Positions 45,654 to 55,146 of a stretch of 64,000 nucleotides of DNA are shown piece by piece. Both the position numbers and the translations under genes were made by a program. The number at the start of each line of letters is the position of its first letter. The stretch's first letter is position 1. Where the stretch lies: assembly GCF_013166605.1 (NCBI RefSeq), contig NZ_JABKKF010000006.1, forward strand, positions 115,313-179,312, given 5' to 3'. Source of the stretch: Xylanibacter muris (lineage in GTDB: Bacteria > Bacteroidota > Bacteroidia > Bacteroidales > Bacteroidaceae). The notes beneath the pieces are model-generated. The model was not told the origin of the DNA and did no database searches. It worked only from the letters and a program-made list of their open reading frames with translations.

Positions 45654-47675
45654 TTAGTCTATAAATATATTGTCGAGTATATTGTCATCAACCACATTAG
45701 GCATGGTAACCACCAGTCCTTCCGAGCGTTGCATCTCACGCTCTATAGCTTTCATAGAACCGCTGTTCCTTGCCCAGCTACGGCGCGCTATTCCATTGTT
45801 GACATCCCAAAACAGCATTTCCGTGATATGCCTCCGGCTGTCTTCCGAGCCGTCTATCACCATTCCGAAACCTCCGTTCATCACTTCTCCCCAGCCTACG
45901 CCTCCACCGTTATGAAGCGACACCCATGTAGCTCCGCGAAAGGCGTCGCCTATTACATTCTGCACCGCCATGTCTGCACAGAACCGCGAACCGTCATAGA
46001 TGTTGCTCGTCTCGCGGAACGGAGAGTCGGTGCCGGAAACATCGTGATGGTCGCGGCCGAGAACAACCGGACGGGTTATCTCACCGCGCTTTATCGCATC
46101 ATTGAAAGCAAGTGCGATTTTTGCGCGTCCCTCTGCATCGGCATAAAGGATACGTGCCTGAGAGCCTACCACAAGACGGTTGCGGCCGGCCTCACGTATC
46201 CAGTGGATATTGTCGTCGAGCTGATGGATAATGTCTTCAGGCGCATGACTGCGGATCTCCTCAAGAACTTCTGTCGCAATGCGGTCGGTTGCGGCAAGAT
46301 CTTCTGGAGTGCCCGAAGTGCATACCCACCGGAACGGCCCGAAACCGTAGTCAAAGAATTTCGGTCCCATAATATCCTGGACGTATGACGGATAACGGAA
46401 CCGTCCGCCACTCATTATGTCGGCCCCGGCTCTCTCGCTCTGCAGAAGGAATGCATTTCCATAATCGAAGAAATACATGCCTCGCCCAGCCAGGACATTG
46501 ATTGCCGCCACCTGTCTACGCAACGATGCCTGCACACGCTCACGGAACGCCTCAGGCTCGTCGGCCATCATGCGTTTCGATTCCTCCAAGGTCATGCCAG
46601 CCGGATAGTATCCTCCAGCCCAAGGATTGTGAAGGGATGTCTGGTCACTACCCAAATCCACATTTATATTCTCTTGGGCAAGGCGCTCCCAAAGGTCAAC
46701 AACATTGCCCACGTATGCAAGCGACACTGTGCGTTTCTCTGTCATATAGCGTCTGACAGCGGGAATAAGCTCGTCAAGATTATGGTGAAGCTCGTCAACC
46801 CATCCCTGTGCATGACGCTTTTCGGCTGCAAGCGGATTTATCTCGGCAACAACGCTCACCACCCCGGCTATGTTTCCGGCCTTTGGCTGCGCTCCGGACA
46901 TGCCGCCGAGACCTGACGACACGAAAAGCATTCCGCTTATGTCACCGGCATCACCGCCTTCGGCCATACGTTTCATGCGTGCGGCGTTAAGCACTGTTAT
47001 GGTCGTGCCGTGTACGATTCCCTGCGGACCGATATACATATACGAGCCGGCCGTCATCTGTCCGTACTGGCTCACACCGAGGGCATTCATCCTTTCCCAA
47101 TCATCGGGCTTTGAATAGTTCGGTATAACCATTCCATTCGTAACCACCACACGCGGCGCATTCTTATGCGAAGGAAACAGTCCGAGCGGATGGCCGGAAT
47201 ACATCACAAGCGTCTGCTCGTCGGTCATCTCGCTGAGATATCTCATCGTAAGACGGTATTGCGCCCAATTCTGGAATATGGCTCCGTTGCCGCCATATAC
47301 GATAAGTTCGTGGGGATGTTGGGCCACAGCCGGGTCGAGATTGTTCTGAATCATCAGCATTATGGCCGCAGCCTGACGCGAACGGTGGGGATACTCGTCA
47401 ATCGGACGGGCATACATTTTATAGCGCGGACGAAAACGGTACATATATATACGTCCGTACTTTCCAAGTTCCTCGGCAAACTCCGGTGCAAGCACGGCAT
47501 GGAAACTCTTTGGAAAATATCTCAGCGCATTACGCAATGCAAGGCGCTTCTGTTCCGCAGTTAGTATGTCCTTGCGCCTCGGCGCGTGGTTTATGTCATT
47601 GTCGTATGGCATAGGTTCCGGCAAAACGTCCGGTATGCCCATGCGTATTTCTGATGCAAAATCTTCTTTTGTCAT
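45654..47675 (-). CDS. hutU: Urocanate hydratase, long form
   Basis: A 673-residue urocanase, about 110 residues longer than the well-known Pseudomonas enzyme and close in size to animal UROC1. NAD-binding VYGGNGAIFQNW, SGLGGMSGAQPKAG and GRDHHDVSGTDSPFRETSNIYDG are clear. The last block has the wording I associate with the long type, and the region preceding it reads ARILYADAEG where the short type has a Cys. It turns urocanate into imidazolonepropionate. It lies 12 bases after ftcD. Confidence 0.94.
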   Translation of the reverse strand: MTKEDFASEIRMGIPDVLPEPMPYDNDINHAPRRKDILTAEQKRLALRNALRYFPKSFHAVLAPEFAEELGKYGRIYMYRFRPRYKMYARPIDEYPHRSRQAAAIMLMIQNNLDPAVAQHPHELIVYGGNGAIFQNWAQYRLTMRYLSEMTDEQTLVMYSGHPLGLFPSHKNAPRVVVTNGMVIPNYSKPDDWERMNALGVSQYGQMTAGSYMYIGPQGIVHGTTITVLNAARMKRMAEGGDAGDISGMLFVSSGLGGMSGAQPKAGNIAGVVSVVAEINPLAAEKRHAQGWVDELHHNLDELIPAVRRYMTEKRTVSLAYVGNVVDLWERLAQENINVDLGSDQTSLHNPWAGGYYPAGMTLEESKRMMADEPEAFRERVQASLRRQVAAINVLAGRGMYFFDYGNAFLLQSERAGADIMSGGRFRYPSYVQDIMGPKFFDYGFGPFRWVCTSGTPEDLAATDRIATEVLEEIRSHAPEDIIHQLDDNIHWIREAGRNRLVVGSQARILYADAEGRAKIALAFNDAIKRGEITRPVVLGRDHHDVSGTDSPFRETSNIYDGSRFCADMAVQNVIGDAFRGATWVSLHNGGGVGWGEVMNGGFGMVIDGSEDSRRHITEMLFWDVNNGIARRSWARNSGSMKAIEREMQRSEGLVVTMPNVVDDNILDNIFID

Positions 47676-47687
47676 ATCGTTGATTCT

Positions 47688-49391
47688 TTAATTTATCATT
47701 CTGTTCACCTTCTCCACAATCTCCGCCTCGGCCTTCACGGCCTCGGCAATGATGGCATCAGCCTCGGCAACAAGGGAAGCGGCAACCTCGCGGTCTTTCA
47801 GCGATGCGGCGTTTATCTTCACATTCATACCGGCCCCAAGCACCGCGGCACGGGCAGCCAAAGCCCCCACTCCTGCATCCGACACACTGTTTGGATTGCC
47901 ATACTCCACCATGGCACGGCTTATCTCAAACACCTTTACAGCACAACGCATGGTAGACAACGGCACACGGGCCGCAAAAAGCGTGGCACTCTGTATAGCT
48001 TCCGAACGCTTACGCTTCTCCTCTTCCGTAGACTTCGGCATTCCATAAGCATTCATTATCATATTGAAGGCAGAAGTGTCCTCGTCTACAAGATGAAGAA
48101 GCTCCTCTTCTATGGCACATCCCTTCTCCGCCCAAACGCAGAACTCTTCCCAACGGTCGTCCCATCCCGGCTTATGTCCAGAGAGGTTGGCAACCATAGC
48201 CGTGAGCGATGCACCGAGAGCTCCCATATAGGCCGATACAGAGCCACCGCCAGGAGCGGGCGATTCGCGCAGTGTCTCATCGGCAAAACCTTTCACCGTG
48301 AGATTCACAAGACGTCCGGTCTCCGCACCCGTGCGCGACACCATGTATTCTATAACCTTTTCCTGCGGGTTGAAGGGTTTCAGGTCGTCAAGTCCCATCG
48401 ACTTCACCGCAATGTTTATTATATCCTTCTTGGGTATGCCCGTTGAGCGGTGCTGTTTACGAAGAAAATACTTTCCGGCATCCAACAGTGTCCTTTCCGG
48501 CATCAGACCGACAATTTCAGTGCCGGTGACTCTCACTCCGCGACACCCCGCCGCACGGCACACTTCATCAAAGGCCATATAAAGCGGAGTAGTGTTTATA
48601 TCGGTGATATTCATCGAAACCTGAGCGATGCCATACTCCTCGATATACCATCCTATGGCCTTTGTTGCCTTAAGCGTACCGGGAATCATCACGGTATTTC
48701 CATCACTGTCTACCACCGGTTTTCCCGTTATAGGATTGCCTTCGCGCTTCGGACGCCCTTTCTCCCTGACGTCAAAAGCAATTGCATTGGCGCGGCGCGT
48801 AGACGTGGTGTTGAGATTGAAGTTCACAGCTATCAGGAAGTCTCTCGCACCTACCGCCGTACACCCCGTACGTGCCATTTTCTCGTCATACTGCCGTGCC
48901 CCGTAATCAGGCGCAAGCCCCGGCACCGATGTCTTGTGTGGCAACGCCTCATATTCGCCCTCGCGGCAAACGGCAAGATTTTTGCGCTCCGGCTGCAGTG
49001 CGGCAGCCTCGTAACAATAACACGGTATGCCAAGCTCATCGGCAATACGCCTTGCCAGAGCACGTGAAAGCTCGGCACATTCCTCCAAAGTGATATTACT
49101 GACAGGAACAAGCGGAAGTACGTCCGTAGCTCCCATACGGGGATGCGCCCCATGATGAAAACGCATGTCTATCACCTCGCCAGCTGTCTTCACTCCACGG
49201 AAAGCAGCCTCGACAACAGCGGCCGGCTCACCGGCAAAAGTCACAACAGTACGGTTGGTTGCCTCACCGGCATCAACATCAAGAAGAGTTATTCCCTCAA
49301 CACTCTCAATGGAATCGGTTATTAGCTTTATCTTGGATTTATCGCGGCCTTCACTGAAATTTGGCACACACTCTACAATTTGTTTTTTCAT
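47688..49391 (-). CDS. ftcD: Bifunctional glutamate formimidoyltransferase / formimido-THF cyclodeaminase
   Basis: A 567-residue fusion. The N-terminal formiminotransferase begins QIVECVPNFSEGRDKSKIKLI and keeps FHHGAHPRMGATDVLPLVP. The C-terminal cyclodeaminase (about 370-567) has SPAPGGGSVSAYMGALGASLTAMVANLS. It moves the formimino group from formiminoglutamate to tetrahydrofolate and then makes methenyl-THF plus ammonia, releasing glutamate. Full fusion of both domains is common in Bacteroidetes and animals. First gene of the operon. Confidence 0.95.
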   Translation of the reverse strand: MKKQIVECVPNFSEGRDKSKIKLITDSIESVEGITLLDVDAGEATNRTVVTFAGEPAAVVEAAFRGVKTAGEVIDMRFHHGAHPRMGATDVLPLVPVSNITLEECAELSRALARRIADELGIPCYCYEAAALQPERKNLAVCREGEYEALPHKTSVPGLAPDYGARQYDEKMARTGCTAVGARDFLIAVNFNLNTTSTRRANAIAFDVREKGRPKREGNPITGKPVVDSDGNTVMIPGTLKATKAIGWYIEEYGIAQVSMNITDINTTPLYMAFDEVCRAAGCRGVRVTGTEIVGLMPERTLLDAGKYFLRKQHRSTGIPKKDIINIAVKSMGLDDLKPFNPQEKVIEYMVSRTGAETGRLVNLTVKGFADETLRESPAPGGGSVSAYMGALGASLTAMVANLSGHKPGWDDRWEEFCVWAEKGCAIEEELLHLVDEDTSAFNMIMNAYGMPKSTEEEKRKRSEAIQSATLFAARVPLSTMRCAVKVFEISRAMVEYGNPNSVSDAGVGALAARAAVLGAGMNVKINAASLKDREVAASLVAEADAIIAEAVKAEAEIVEKVNRMIN

Positions 49392-49420
49392 ACAAAGAAT
49401 TTAAGTTGATTATTATGTTG

Positions 49421-49451
49421 CAAATATACAAAACTTTCCTAAACACACAAA
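49421..49451 (-). promoter_or_regulatory. Complete promoter of the hut operon
   Basis: On the minus strand TTTG (49448-49451), a 19-base spacer and TATATTTG (49421-49428) match both Bacteroidetes elements, 30 bases before the ftcD ATG. Confidence 0.78.
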
Positions 49452-49646
49452 ATTTAAGTTTAAAAAGAACACGCATATATTCCACTGAAGAAACTGTGAA
49501 AGCAACCGGACGACACAACCATTTCCTGAAGACGACAAACTGAAATCAAGATGATGTAAACCAATATGAGAATAAAACTGAAACATGCCAGCCGATTCCT
49601 GTAAACGGCACACCGTCAGACCGCAAAGAGCCAGTCCGCAAACCTT

Positions 49647-49734
49647 CCGACTGTAGTCAGACGTGTTTCCGACTTAAGTCAGACACCCTTCCGACTTAAG
49701 TCAGAAAGCTTTCCGACTTAAGTCGGAAAGTAAG
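49647..49734. repeat. Four-unit array, exact 22-base period, core CCGACTTAAGTCAG
   Basis: Cores start at 49647, 49669, 49691 and 49713, each 22 bases apart. They read CCGACTGTAGTCAG, CCGACTTAAGTCAG (twice) and CCGACTTAAGTCGG; the last is a perfect 14-base palindrome and the others are near-palindromes. The 8-base spacers mostly end in T-runs. It lies about 220 bases upstream of the hut promoter in the gap between divergent operons. Function unknown. Confidence 0.85.
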
Positions 49735-49805
49735 GGAATGGCCGTTTCCCGGTTTGACAAAGGCCTGTCTGTACATTATAAACAGTATAAAAATACAAAG
49801 ACATA

Positions 49806-49979
49806 TTAGTTCATCAACTTCCTGAGGTCTTTGTCATACCGGGCGGAACGATACAAATCCGCTGCCCCAACATCTTCAAAGCCGGTATCATTCAACTTAA
49901 TAAAGAATCTTACATGCGACCGACCTATACCCTGCGTCTGATGACAGAATAGAGACAATCGTTTCACAAAACCTGCCAT
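49806..49979 (-). CDS. Possible 57-residue small gene or gene remnant
   Basis: An open frame from ATG 49979 begins MAGFVKRLSLFCHQTQGIGR and ends AADLYRSARYDKDLRKLMN. It stays open upstream to about 50010. The amino-acid use looks protein-like (RFFIKLNDTGFEDVGAADLY) rather than random, and AAAGAG lies just before the ATG. It may be the C-terminal remnant of a lost gene or a small orphan. No domain is recognised. The rest of 49735-50093 shows nothing else. Confidence 0.35.
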   Translation of the reverse strand: MAGFVKRLSLFCHQTQGIGRSHVRFFIKLNDTGFEDVGAADLYRSARYDKDLRKLMN

Positions 49980-50093
49980 TCTCTTTAAAAGACCGAACCG
50001 TTTTTTTACCGCTTAAGATCTGTACAGTCACATCATGAAACAATTATGCAAATATCTGAAACATTCTTTTCTTTATATTCCGTATGCAGTTCT

Positions 50094-50101
50094 TATCTTT
50101 G
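50094..50101 (+). promoter_or_regulatory. -7 box of the GH30-GH115 operon
   Basis: TATCTTTG lies 28 bases before the GH30 ATG at 50130. No TTTG is found at the -33 position. Confidence 0.6.
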
Positions 50102-50129
50102 CAACAAATAATGAATATAAAACAAAGGC

Positions 50130-52103
50130 ATGAAAAAAATCACAATCTTAACACTTCTTCTTTTACTTGGCATACAGTTGTATGCAGAAAACCGCACGGC
50201 AAGCATAAGTATAGACAGCCGTATCAAATATCAGCACGTGACGGGATTCGGAGGATTCTCCCCAAGTCCGCAATGGGCATATTGGCTGACCGACACAGAA
50301 ATGAACAAGCTTTTCGGTAAGAATGACACACAGCTTGGCCTCAATATTGTACGGCTATACATAGCAAACAACAAAAGCGGATGGAGCGCGGGAGTTGCAA
50401 ACGCAAAGGCAGCAAAGCGAAACGGAGCCTTTATCTTCGCATCACCTTGGTCGCCTCCGGCAGAGTGGAAATCAAACAAGGATGACAGCAACGGCGGTGA
50501 GCTGCTCGAGGAACACTACAAAGACTGGGCAAACTTCCTTAACGACTATTATAAATATATGAAAAGTCAGGGTGTCACTATTGACGCCATATCCATACAG
50601 AACGAACCGGACTGGAATACCACTTACCAGAGCTGCATCTGGACAGGCGAGAAACTTGCAAGGTTTCTTCGCGAATACGGCCATATCATAGAATGCAAAA
50701 TCATCGCACCTGAAGCCATTCACTTCACAAAGAGTATGCACGAACCCATACTCAACGACCCGAGAGCATGCGAGCAGCTCGATATCCTCGGAGGTCATTT
50801 TTATGGCTGGGACGGCTCTTCATATCCTCTTGCCGCACAGAAAGGCAAGGAGGTGTGGATGACGGAGTTCCTTATCAACGAACGTCAGCAGAATGAAAAT
50901 AAGAACATAAACTGGAAGGATGACGGCTTCCTCTTCGCACGCAGTATCAACGATGCCATGCTTGCAGACATGAGCGCATGGGTACACTACTCGCTGAAAC
51001 GCTACTACGGATGCCTGGGAGACGGACAGTATGGCACCGTAAACAACAGCTTCACCAAACGCGGATACATCCTATCGCACTACGCCAAATACGTGTCAGG
51101 CTCTACACGGATCAAACACGTGCTCAATGATGCCTACAGCCGGCTCAGTTCTTCCGCCTACCTGTCTGTGACAGGCGACAGTGTGGTTGTGATGGTGATA
51201 AATCCTTCCGCCGACACTTACAGCACAACAATCTCACTTCCTTTCAACACAATGAAAGGAAACCGTATTTCAACAACAGAATCGCTAAACGCGAAGAAGT
51301 CGGACATTACCGTCGGAGACGAGACCTGCACGCCCGAAGTAAACGTAGAGCCTTACAGTGTGAACACATATATTTTCATCAAAAGCAGCGAACGTGACGA
51401 CTGGCCGGATGACGGTGACAACAATACAGGTATCACTGTCTTTACAGACCAATTCGACCTCTATGGCGCATCGTGTATTCCGGACGGATGGCGTTCGAAG
51501 TCGGAGGAGGGCATACGCAAAGCCGGCAACTACAGCCTCGGGCCTCGCATCATGGGATTCTCTCCGGAAGGCGCAATGAAATATGCTTTCTATTTCCGCA
51601 CTGGGACAAACGGTGACGGATATGTATGCTACGGTGAGGAAACAGACTTCCGTATGAATCTCGAAGCCGGCAAATACACACTGTCCTACTCTACTGTGGG
51701 ATGGAAGGCCACTCCTGCCGTGACAGCAGCCATACAGAAACTCACAGGCACAAATATAAAGACACTGGATTCAAGACCCAAACACTTTGTCTCTGAAAAC
51801 GGATCTGCATCACGCATCACTAATACTACAGACTTCAACCTCGACTTTGAGGTTGAGACAGCAGGCAACTATATTCTCAAATGGACGGTAGGAAAGTCTG
51901 CAGGAGGCTACAACGAGGCACTTGTCGGCAATATAAGACTTGTACGCCACAACGAAGACACTGATATTACAATCCTTCCATACACAGACAAAAAGGATAT
52001 AAAAGCCATATACAACCTTCAAGGCCGGAGGCTCCGGCATTTGCAGAAAGGCATCAACATCGTGACGTATGCCGACGGCACTGCCTCAAAAGTATTCAAA
52101 TAA
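50130..52103 (+). CDS. GH30-family glucuronoxylanase-like enzyme
   Basis: A 657-residue exported enzyme (signal peptide MKKITILTLLLLLGIQLYA). The GH30 barrel has acid/base Glu near 159 (SIQNEPDW) and nucleophile Glu near 247 (VWMTEFLIN), with the side beta-domain VVVMVINPSADTYSTTISLP. A second beta-sandwich of about 200 residues follows (TGITVFTDQFDLYG... to ...SAGGYNEALVGNIRLV). The C-terminus, IYNLQGRRLRHLQKGINIV, resembles the short terminal modules of many Prevotella and Bacteroides secreted proteins. With GH115 only 19 bases downstream, a glucuronoxylan backbone role is most likely. Confidence 0.88.
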   Translation: MKKITILTLLLLLGIQLYAENRTASISIDSRIKYQHVTGFGGFSPSPQWAYWLTDTEMNKLFGKNDTQLGLNIVRLYIANNKSGWSAGVANAKAAKRNGAFIFASPWSPPAEWKSNKDDSNGGELLEEHYKDWANFLNDYYKYMKSQGVTIDAISIQNEPDWNTTYQSCIWTGEKLARFLREYGHIIECKIIAPEAIHFTKSMHEPILNDPRACEQLDILGGHFYGWDGSSYPLAAQKGKEVWMTEFLINERQQNENKNINWKDDGFLFARSINDAMLADMSAWVHYSLKRYYGCLGDGQYGTVNNSFTKRGYILSHYAKYVSGSTRIKHVLNDAYSRLSSSAYLSVTGDSVVVMVINPSADTYSTTISLPFNTMKGNRISTTESLNAKKSDITVGDETCTPEVNVEPYSVNTYIFIKSSERDDWPDDGDNNTGITVFTDQFDLYGASCIPDGWRSKSEEGIRKAGNYSLGPRIMGFSPEGAMKYAFYFRTGTNGDGYVCYGEETDFRMNLEAGKYTLSYSTVGWKATPAVTAAIQKLTGTNIKTLDSRPKHFVSENGSASRITNTTDFNLDFEVETAGNYILKWTVGKSAGGYNEALVGNIRLVRHNEDTDITILPYTDKKDIKAIYNLQGRRLRHLQKGINIVTYADGTASKVFK

Positions 52104-52122
52104 CAACCTCATACCCTAAAAA

Positions 52123-54591
52123 ATGACAAGATTGCTTTTTATACTCAGCACTCTGTTCTGCCATCACTTGGCAAATGCGGCAGAGAAGTTCGTATCGTTT
52201 ACCAAAACCACCGATACACAATGGGAACTTACCCAACACCAAGATACCATAATATATGGCAGCGATGAATGGGAAGGGGTGAAAATTGCAGTACGTAATC
52301 TGCGCAACGACCTCAAGGCTGTGACAGGAAGCGGCAATGCCCCCATCGTTGTGGCCACAGTGGGAAAAGACAAGATTGCCAAACAGTTCAAGGCACAGGC
52401 AAAAAAGCTGAAGGGCAAATGGGAACAATATCTTATATTCACGGAAAACAACCGGTTGGTAATTCTTGGCTCTGACAAACGCGGCACCATCTACGGAATC
52501 TACGAGTTGTCACGCCAGATTGGTGTTTCTCCCTGGTACTGGATGGCGGACGCTCCTGTTCAGAAGCACAATCATATATACATCGGCAACGGAGTATACA
52601 CCGACGGTGAGCCTAAAGTGAAATACCGTGGCATATTCATAAATGACGAATGGCCATCGTTCGGCACATGGTGCATAAATCAGTTTGGAGGCATCAACTC
52701 AAAGGCATACAGCAGGATATTCGAACTGCTGCTGCGTCTGAAAGCCAACTACTTATGGCCGGCCATGTGGGCAAGTGCCTTCAATGAGGATGACACTCTT
52801 TCCCCTAAAGTGGCCGACGAGATGGGCATCGTGATGGGTACATCACACCACGAGCCAATGATGCGCGCTCACAAAGAATACACCTCACGCCGCGGAGAAA
52901 TAGGCCCTTGGGATTACAAAAATAATCCGGAACGCATCAGCAAGTTCTTCACCGAAGGCATAAAACGCTCCCAGGACAAAGAGAATATCATAACCATCGG
53001 CATGCGTGGCGACGGTGACACAGCAATGGGAGAAGGAGATGACAGCGACAACATAAGGACACTTGGCGATGTGATTGAATGCCAGCGCGACATAATCAGT
53101 AAGGTATATGGAAAGCCTGCAAGCAAAGTACCTCAACTTTGGGCAATATTCACCGAGGTTCAACGCTATTATGACGCGGGCTTCACAGTGCCGGATGACG
53201 TCACCCTGCTTTTCTGTGACAACAATTGGGGATATATCCGAAGAATGGGAGGTGACAGGGAACGTAAGCGTAAAGGAGGCATGGGCATGTACTATCATAT
53301 AGACATGAACGGCGGCCCATGGAACGACAGATGGGTAAACACTACAACAATACCCAAACTTCGCGAACAGCTCAATCTGGCATACCAATCCGGAATAGAC
53401 AGGATATGGATTGTCAACGTGGGCGACCTTAAGCCAAAGGAGATACCTATTGATTTCATCATGAAATACGCCTGGAATCCTAATGCCATAAAGCCTGGTG
53501 ACGAACAGGCTTATCTCGAGGATTTTGCAGAGAGCGTCTTCGGCAGGGAAAACGCCACGGAAATAGCAGACATCATCGGCAAATACAGCAAGTACAATCT
53601 ATGGAGAAAGCCTGAGGTGCAATATCCGGGAATATTCAACAAGGAAGAAATGCTGCGTACAAGCGCAATATGGCAGTCACTGGTAATTCGCTGCGAGAAC
53701 CTGAAGGCCGCACTGCCGGCAGAAATGCAGGATGCTTTCTTTCAGCTTGTATACTATCCTGTGGTCGGCAGCGCCGGTGTGGCTCAGATCTACAACTATG
53801 CCACTTTGGGTGATTCGATTTCAATAGAGGCACTGATGCAAAAAGACCGGCGTCTTACAGAATATTACAACAAAGAACTGGCCGGAGGCAAGTGGAACGG
53901 TATGATGCTCGACAACCACATAGGATACACAAAATGGGAAATACCAAAGAAAAACGCCAACCCTATGACACTCGGATTCAAGGTGGACAACAACATATCA
54001 TCAACACCAACCAATGAATATTCTATTCCGGCCTACGAATATAAGAATAAAACTGACGGCAAGGACGCACGATGGATTTTCCTTCCCGATCTCGGCCGGG
54101 GAAAGGGATGCATGGGAATTGACAATGTAACGGCAAAGAGCGACATCTCAGGTAACGGTGCCACGATGGAATATGAAATAGACATGACCGGCAGACAAAT
54201 TGCCGTCGGGATACTTCCGACCCAGGACATCCACCCTGAGCGCGGTCTTCGTTTAGGTGTAAGGATTGACGATAAGCCGATGCAGATTATAGATGCCCGG
54301 CAAGGACTACATGATGAGTTTCAGGAATACACTAAGAAAAACCTTGCCGTTTCGAAGGTGTTGAAACCTCTCCCCGCTCCCAACAACCTGCTGTTGGGCG
54401 GATGGATGAACGGAAGAAAACTGCCCCGCCGCAATGAGGTGTTTGACAATATCCGTTGGCTATCCGTCAATTTAGATGCCTCGCCGGGAAAACACGTCCT
54501 GCGTATCATAATGATTGATCCGGAGATTGTGGTCGAACAGATTGTGGTGAATCCGGATAACAATCACTACAGCTACTTTGGAAATCCATAA
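52123..54591 (+). CDS. GH115-family alpha-glucuronidase
   Basis: An 822-residue exported enzyme (signal peptide MTRLLFILSTLFCHHLANA). The N-terminal domain has VILGSDKRGTIYGIYELSRQIGVSPWYWMADAP, then the barrel RGIFINDEWPSFGTW, LLRLKANYLWPAMWASAFNEDDTLSPKVADEMGIVMGTSHHEPM and TIGMRGDGDTAM, all GH115 landmarks. The later YHIDMNGGPWNDRWVN and the C-terminal beta domain complete it. GH115 enzymes cut (4-O-methyl)-glucuronic acid from internal xylan residues. It forms an operon with the GH30 gene. Confidence 0.93.
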   Translation: MTRLLFILSTLFCHHLANAAEKFVSFTKTTDTQWELTQHQDTIIYGSDEWEGVKIAVRNLRNDLKAVTGSGNAPIVVATVGKDKIAKQFKAQAKKLKGKWEQYLIFTENNRLVILGSDKRGTIYGIYELSRQIGVSPWYWMADAPVQKHNHIYIGNGVYTDGEPKVKYRGIFINDEWPSFGTWCINQFGGINSKAYSRIFELLLRLKANYLWPAMWASAFNEDDTLSPKVADEMGIVMGTSHHEPMMRAHKEYTSRRGEIGPWDYKNNPERISKFFTEGIKRSQDKENIITIGMRGDGDTAMGEGDDSDNIRTLGDVIECQRDIISKVYGKPASKVPQLWAIFTEVQRYYDAGFTVPDDVTLLFCDNNWGYIRRMGGDRERKRKGGMGMYYHIDMNGGPWNDRWVNTTTIPKLREQLNLAYQSGIDRIWIVNVGDLKPKEIPIDFIMKYAWNPNAIKPGDEQAYLEDFAESVFGRENATEIADIIGKYSKYNLWRKPEVQYPGIFNKEEMLRTSAIWQSLVIRCENLKAALPAEMQDAFFQLVYYPVVGSAGVAQIYNYATLGDSISIEALMQKDRRLTEYYNKELAGGKWNGMMLDNHIGYTKWEIPKKNANPMTLGFKVDNNISSTPTNEYSIPAYEYKNKTDGKDARWIFLPDLGRGKGCMGIDNVTAKSDISGNGATMEYEIDMTGRQIAVGILPTQDIHPERGLRLGVRIDDKPMQIIDARQGLHDEFQEYTKKNLAVSKVLKPLPAPNNLLLGGWMNGRKLPRRNEVFDNIRWLSVNLDASPGKHVLRIIMIDPEIVVEQIVVNPDNNHYSYFGNP

Positions 54592-54720
54592 AAACAGCCG
54601 GTGAAGACTGCAAGAAATCGTTTGATTTCATCCTACCTTTTCTCGCCATGGTAATATTCAAGCAAGCTTAACATTGCTCATTTGGCTTATCGAAAGCGTC
54701 ACTATATGTTGCATTCATCC

Positions 54721-54900
54721 GACTCCCCAAAGGAGAGAAAAACGAAAGGTATGTGAAAGCATAAGGTGGCTATGCAGGACTCTACCCAAAGTAGGGACGT
54801 GCCTTTGGCATGTGTCTGGCGGGAACCTCCTTCCAATGAATTGGACAGAAAACCATATAGAAAGATATGATTAAGGCCTGCAATGCAGATGTAAACATGC
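54721..54900. repeat. Dispersed repeat family, copy A (54.8 kb)
   Basis: Shared modules with the right edge of the window: ACTCCCC-AA-AGGAGAGA hairpin (54722-54738), GGTATGTG, then ACCCAAAGTAGGGACGTGCC plus TTTGGCATGTGTCT (54784-54816), and later CCTGCAATGCAGATGTAAAC. GGGACGTGCC-TTT-GGCATGTGTC is itself a near-palindrome. It resembles degenerate extragenic repeats of Bacteroidetes. Bases 54592-54720 hold nothing else recognisable. Confidence 0.6.
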
Positions 54901-55015
54901 CTAATATGTAATGAAAATTCGCAACGTATTTTCACATCATCTCCTTCAAGTCCAACAAACTTGATAATCAACTGATATAGAACACGTTAGCATTTATCAA
55001 AAATATGCCCAAAAT

Positions 55016-55094
55016 GAATGGCCTATTCATTAATGGTGAATAGGCCATTCACGGCCGATGAACAGGCCATTCATTGAACATAAACAGGCCATTC
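55016..55094. repeat. Four-unit array, exact 22-base period, core GAAyAGGCCATTC
   Basis: Cores start at 55016, 55038, 55060 and 55082. The first is inverted (GAATGGCCTATTC) and the others read GAATAGGCCATTC, GAACAGGCCATTC and AAACAGGCCATTC. The layout (four cores, 13-14 bases, 22-base period, near-palindromic) equals that of the array at 49647 though the sequence is unrelated. It lies between the convergent GH115 and acyltransferase genes. Confidence 0.85.
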
Positions 55095-55146
55095 ATCGGA
55101 AGAGAAATTTACATATACCGAAATGTGTAAATTGATTTCAAAAAAA

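Noticed and set aside
49647..49734. CRISPR array
   Set aside because: Units are 14-base near-palindromes with 8-base spacers, only four copies and no cas genes.
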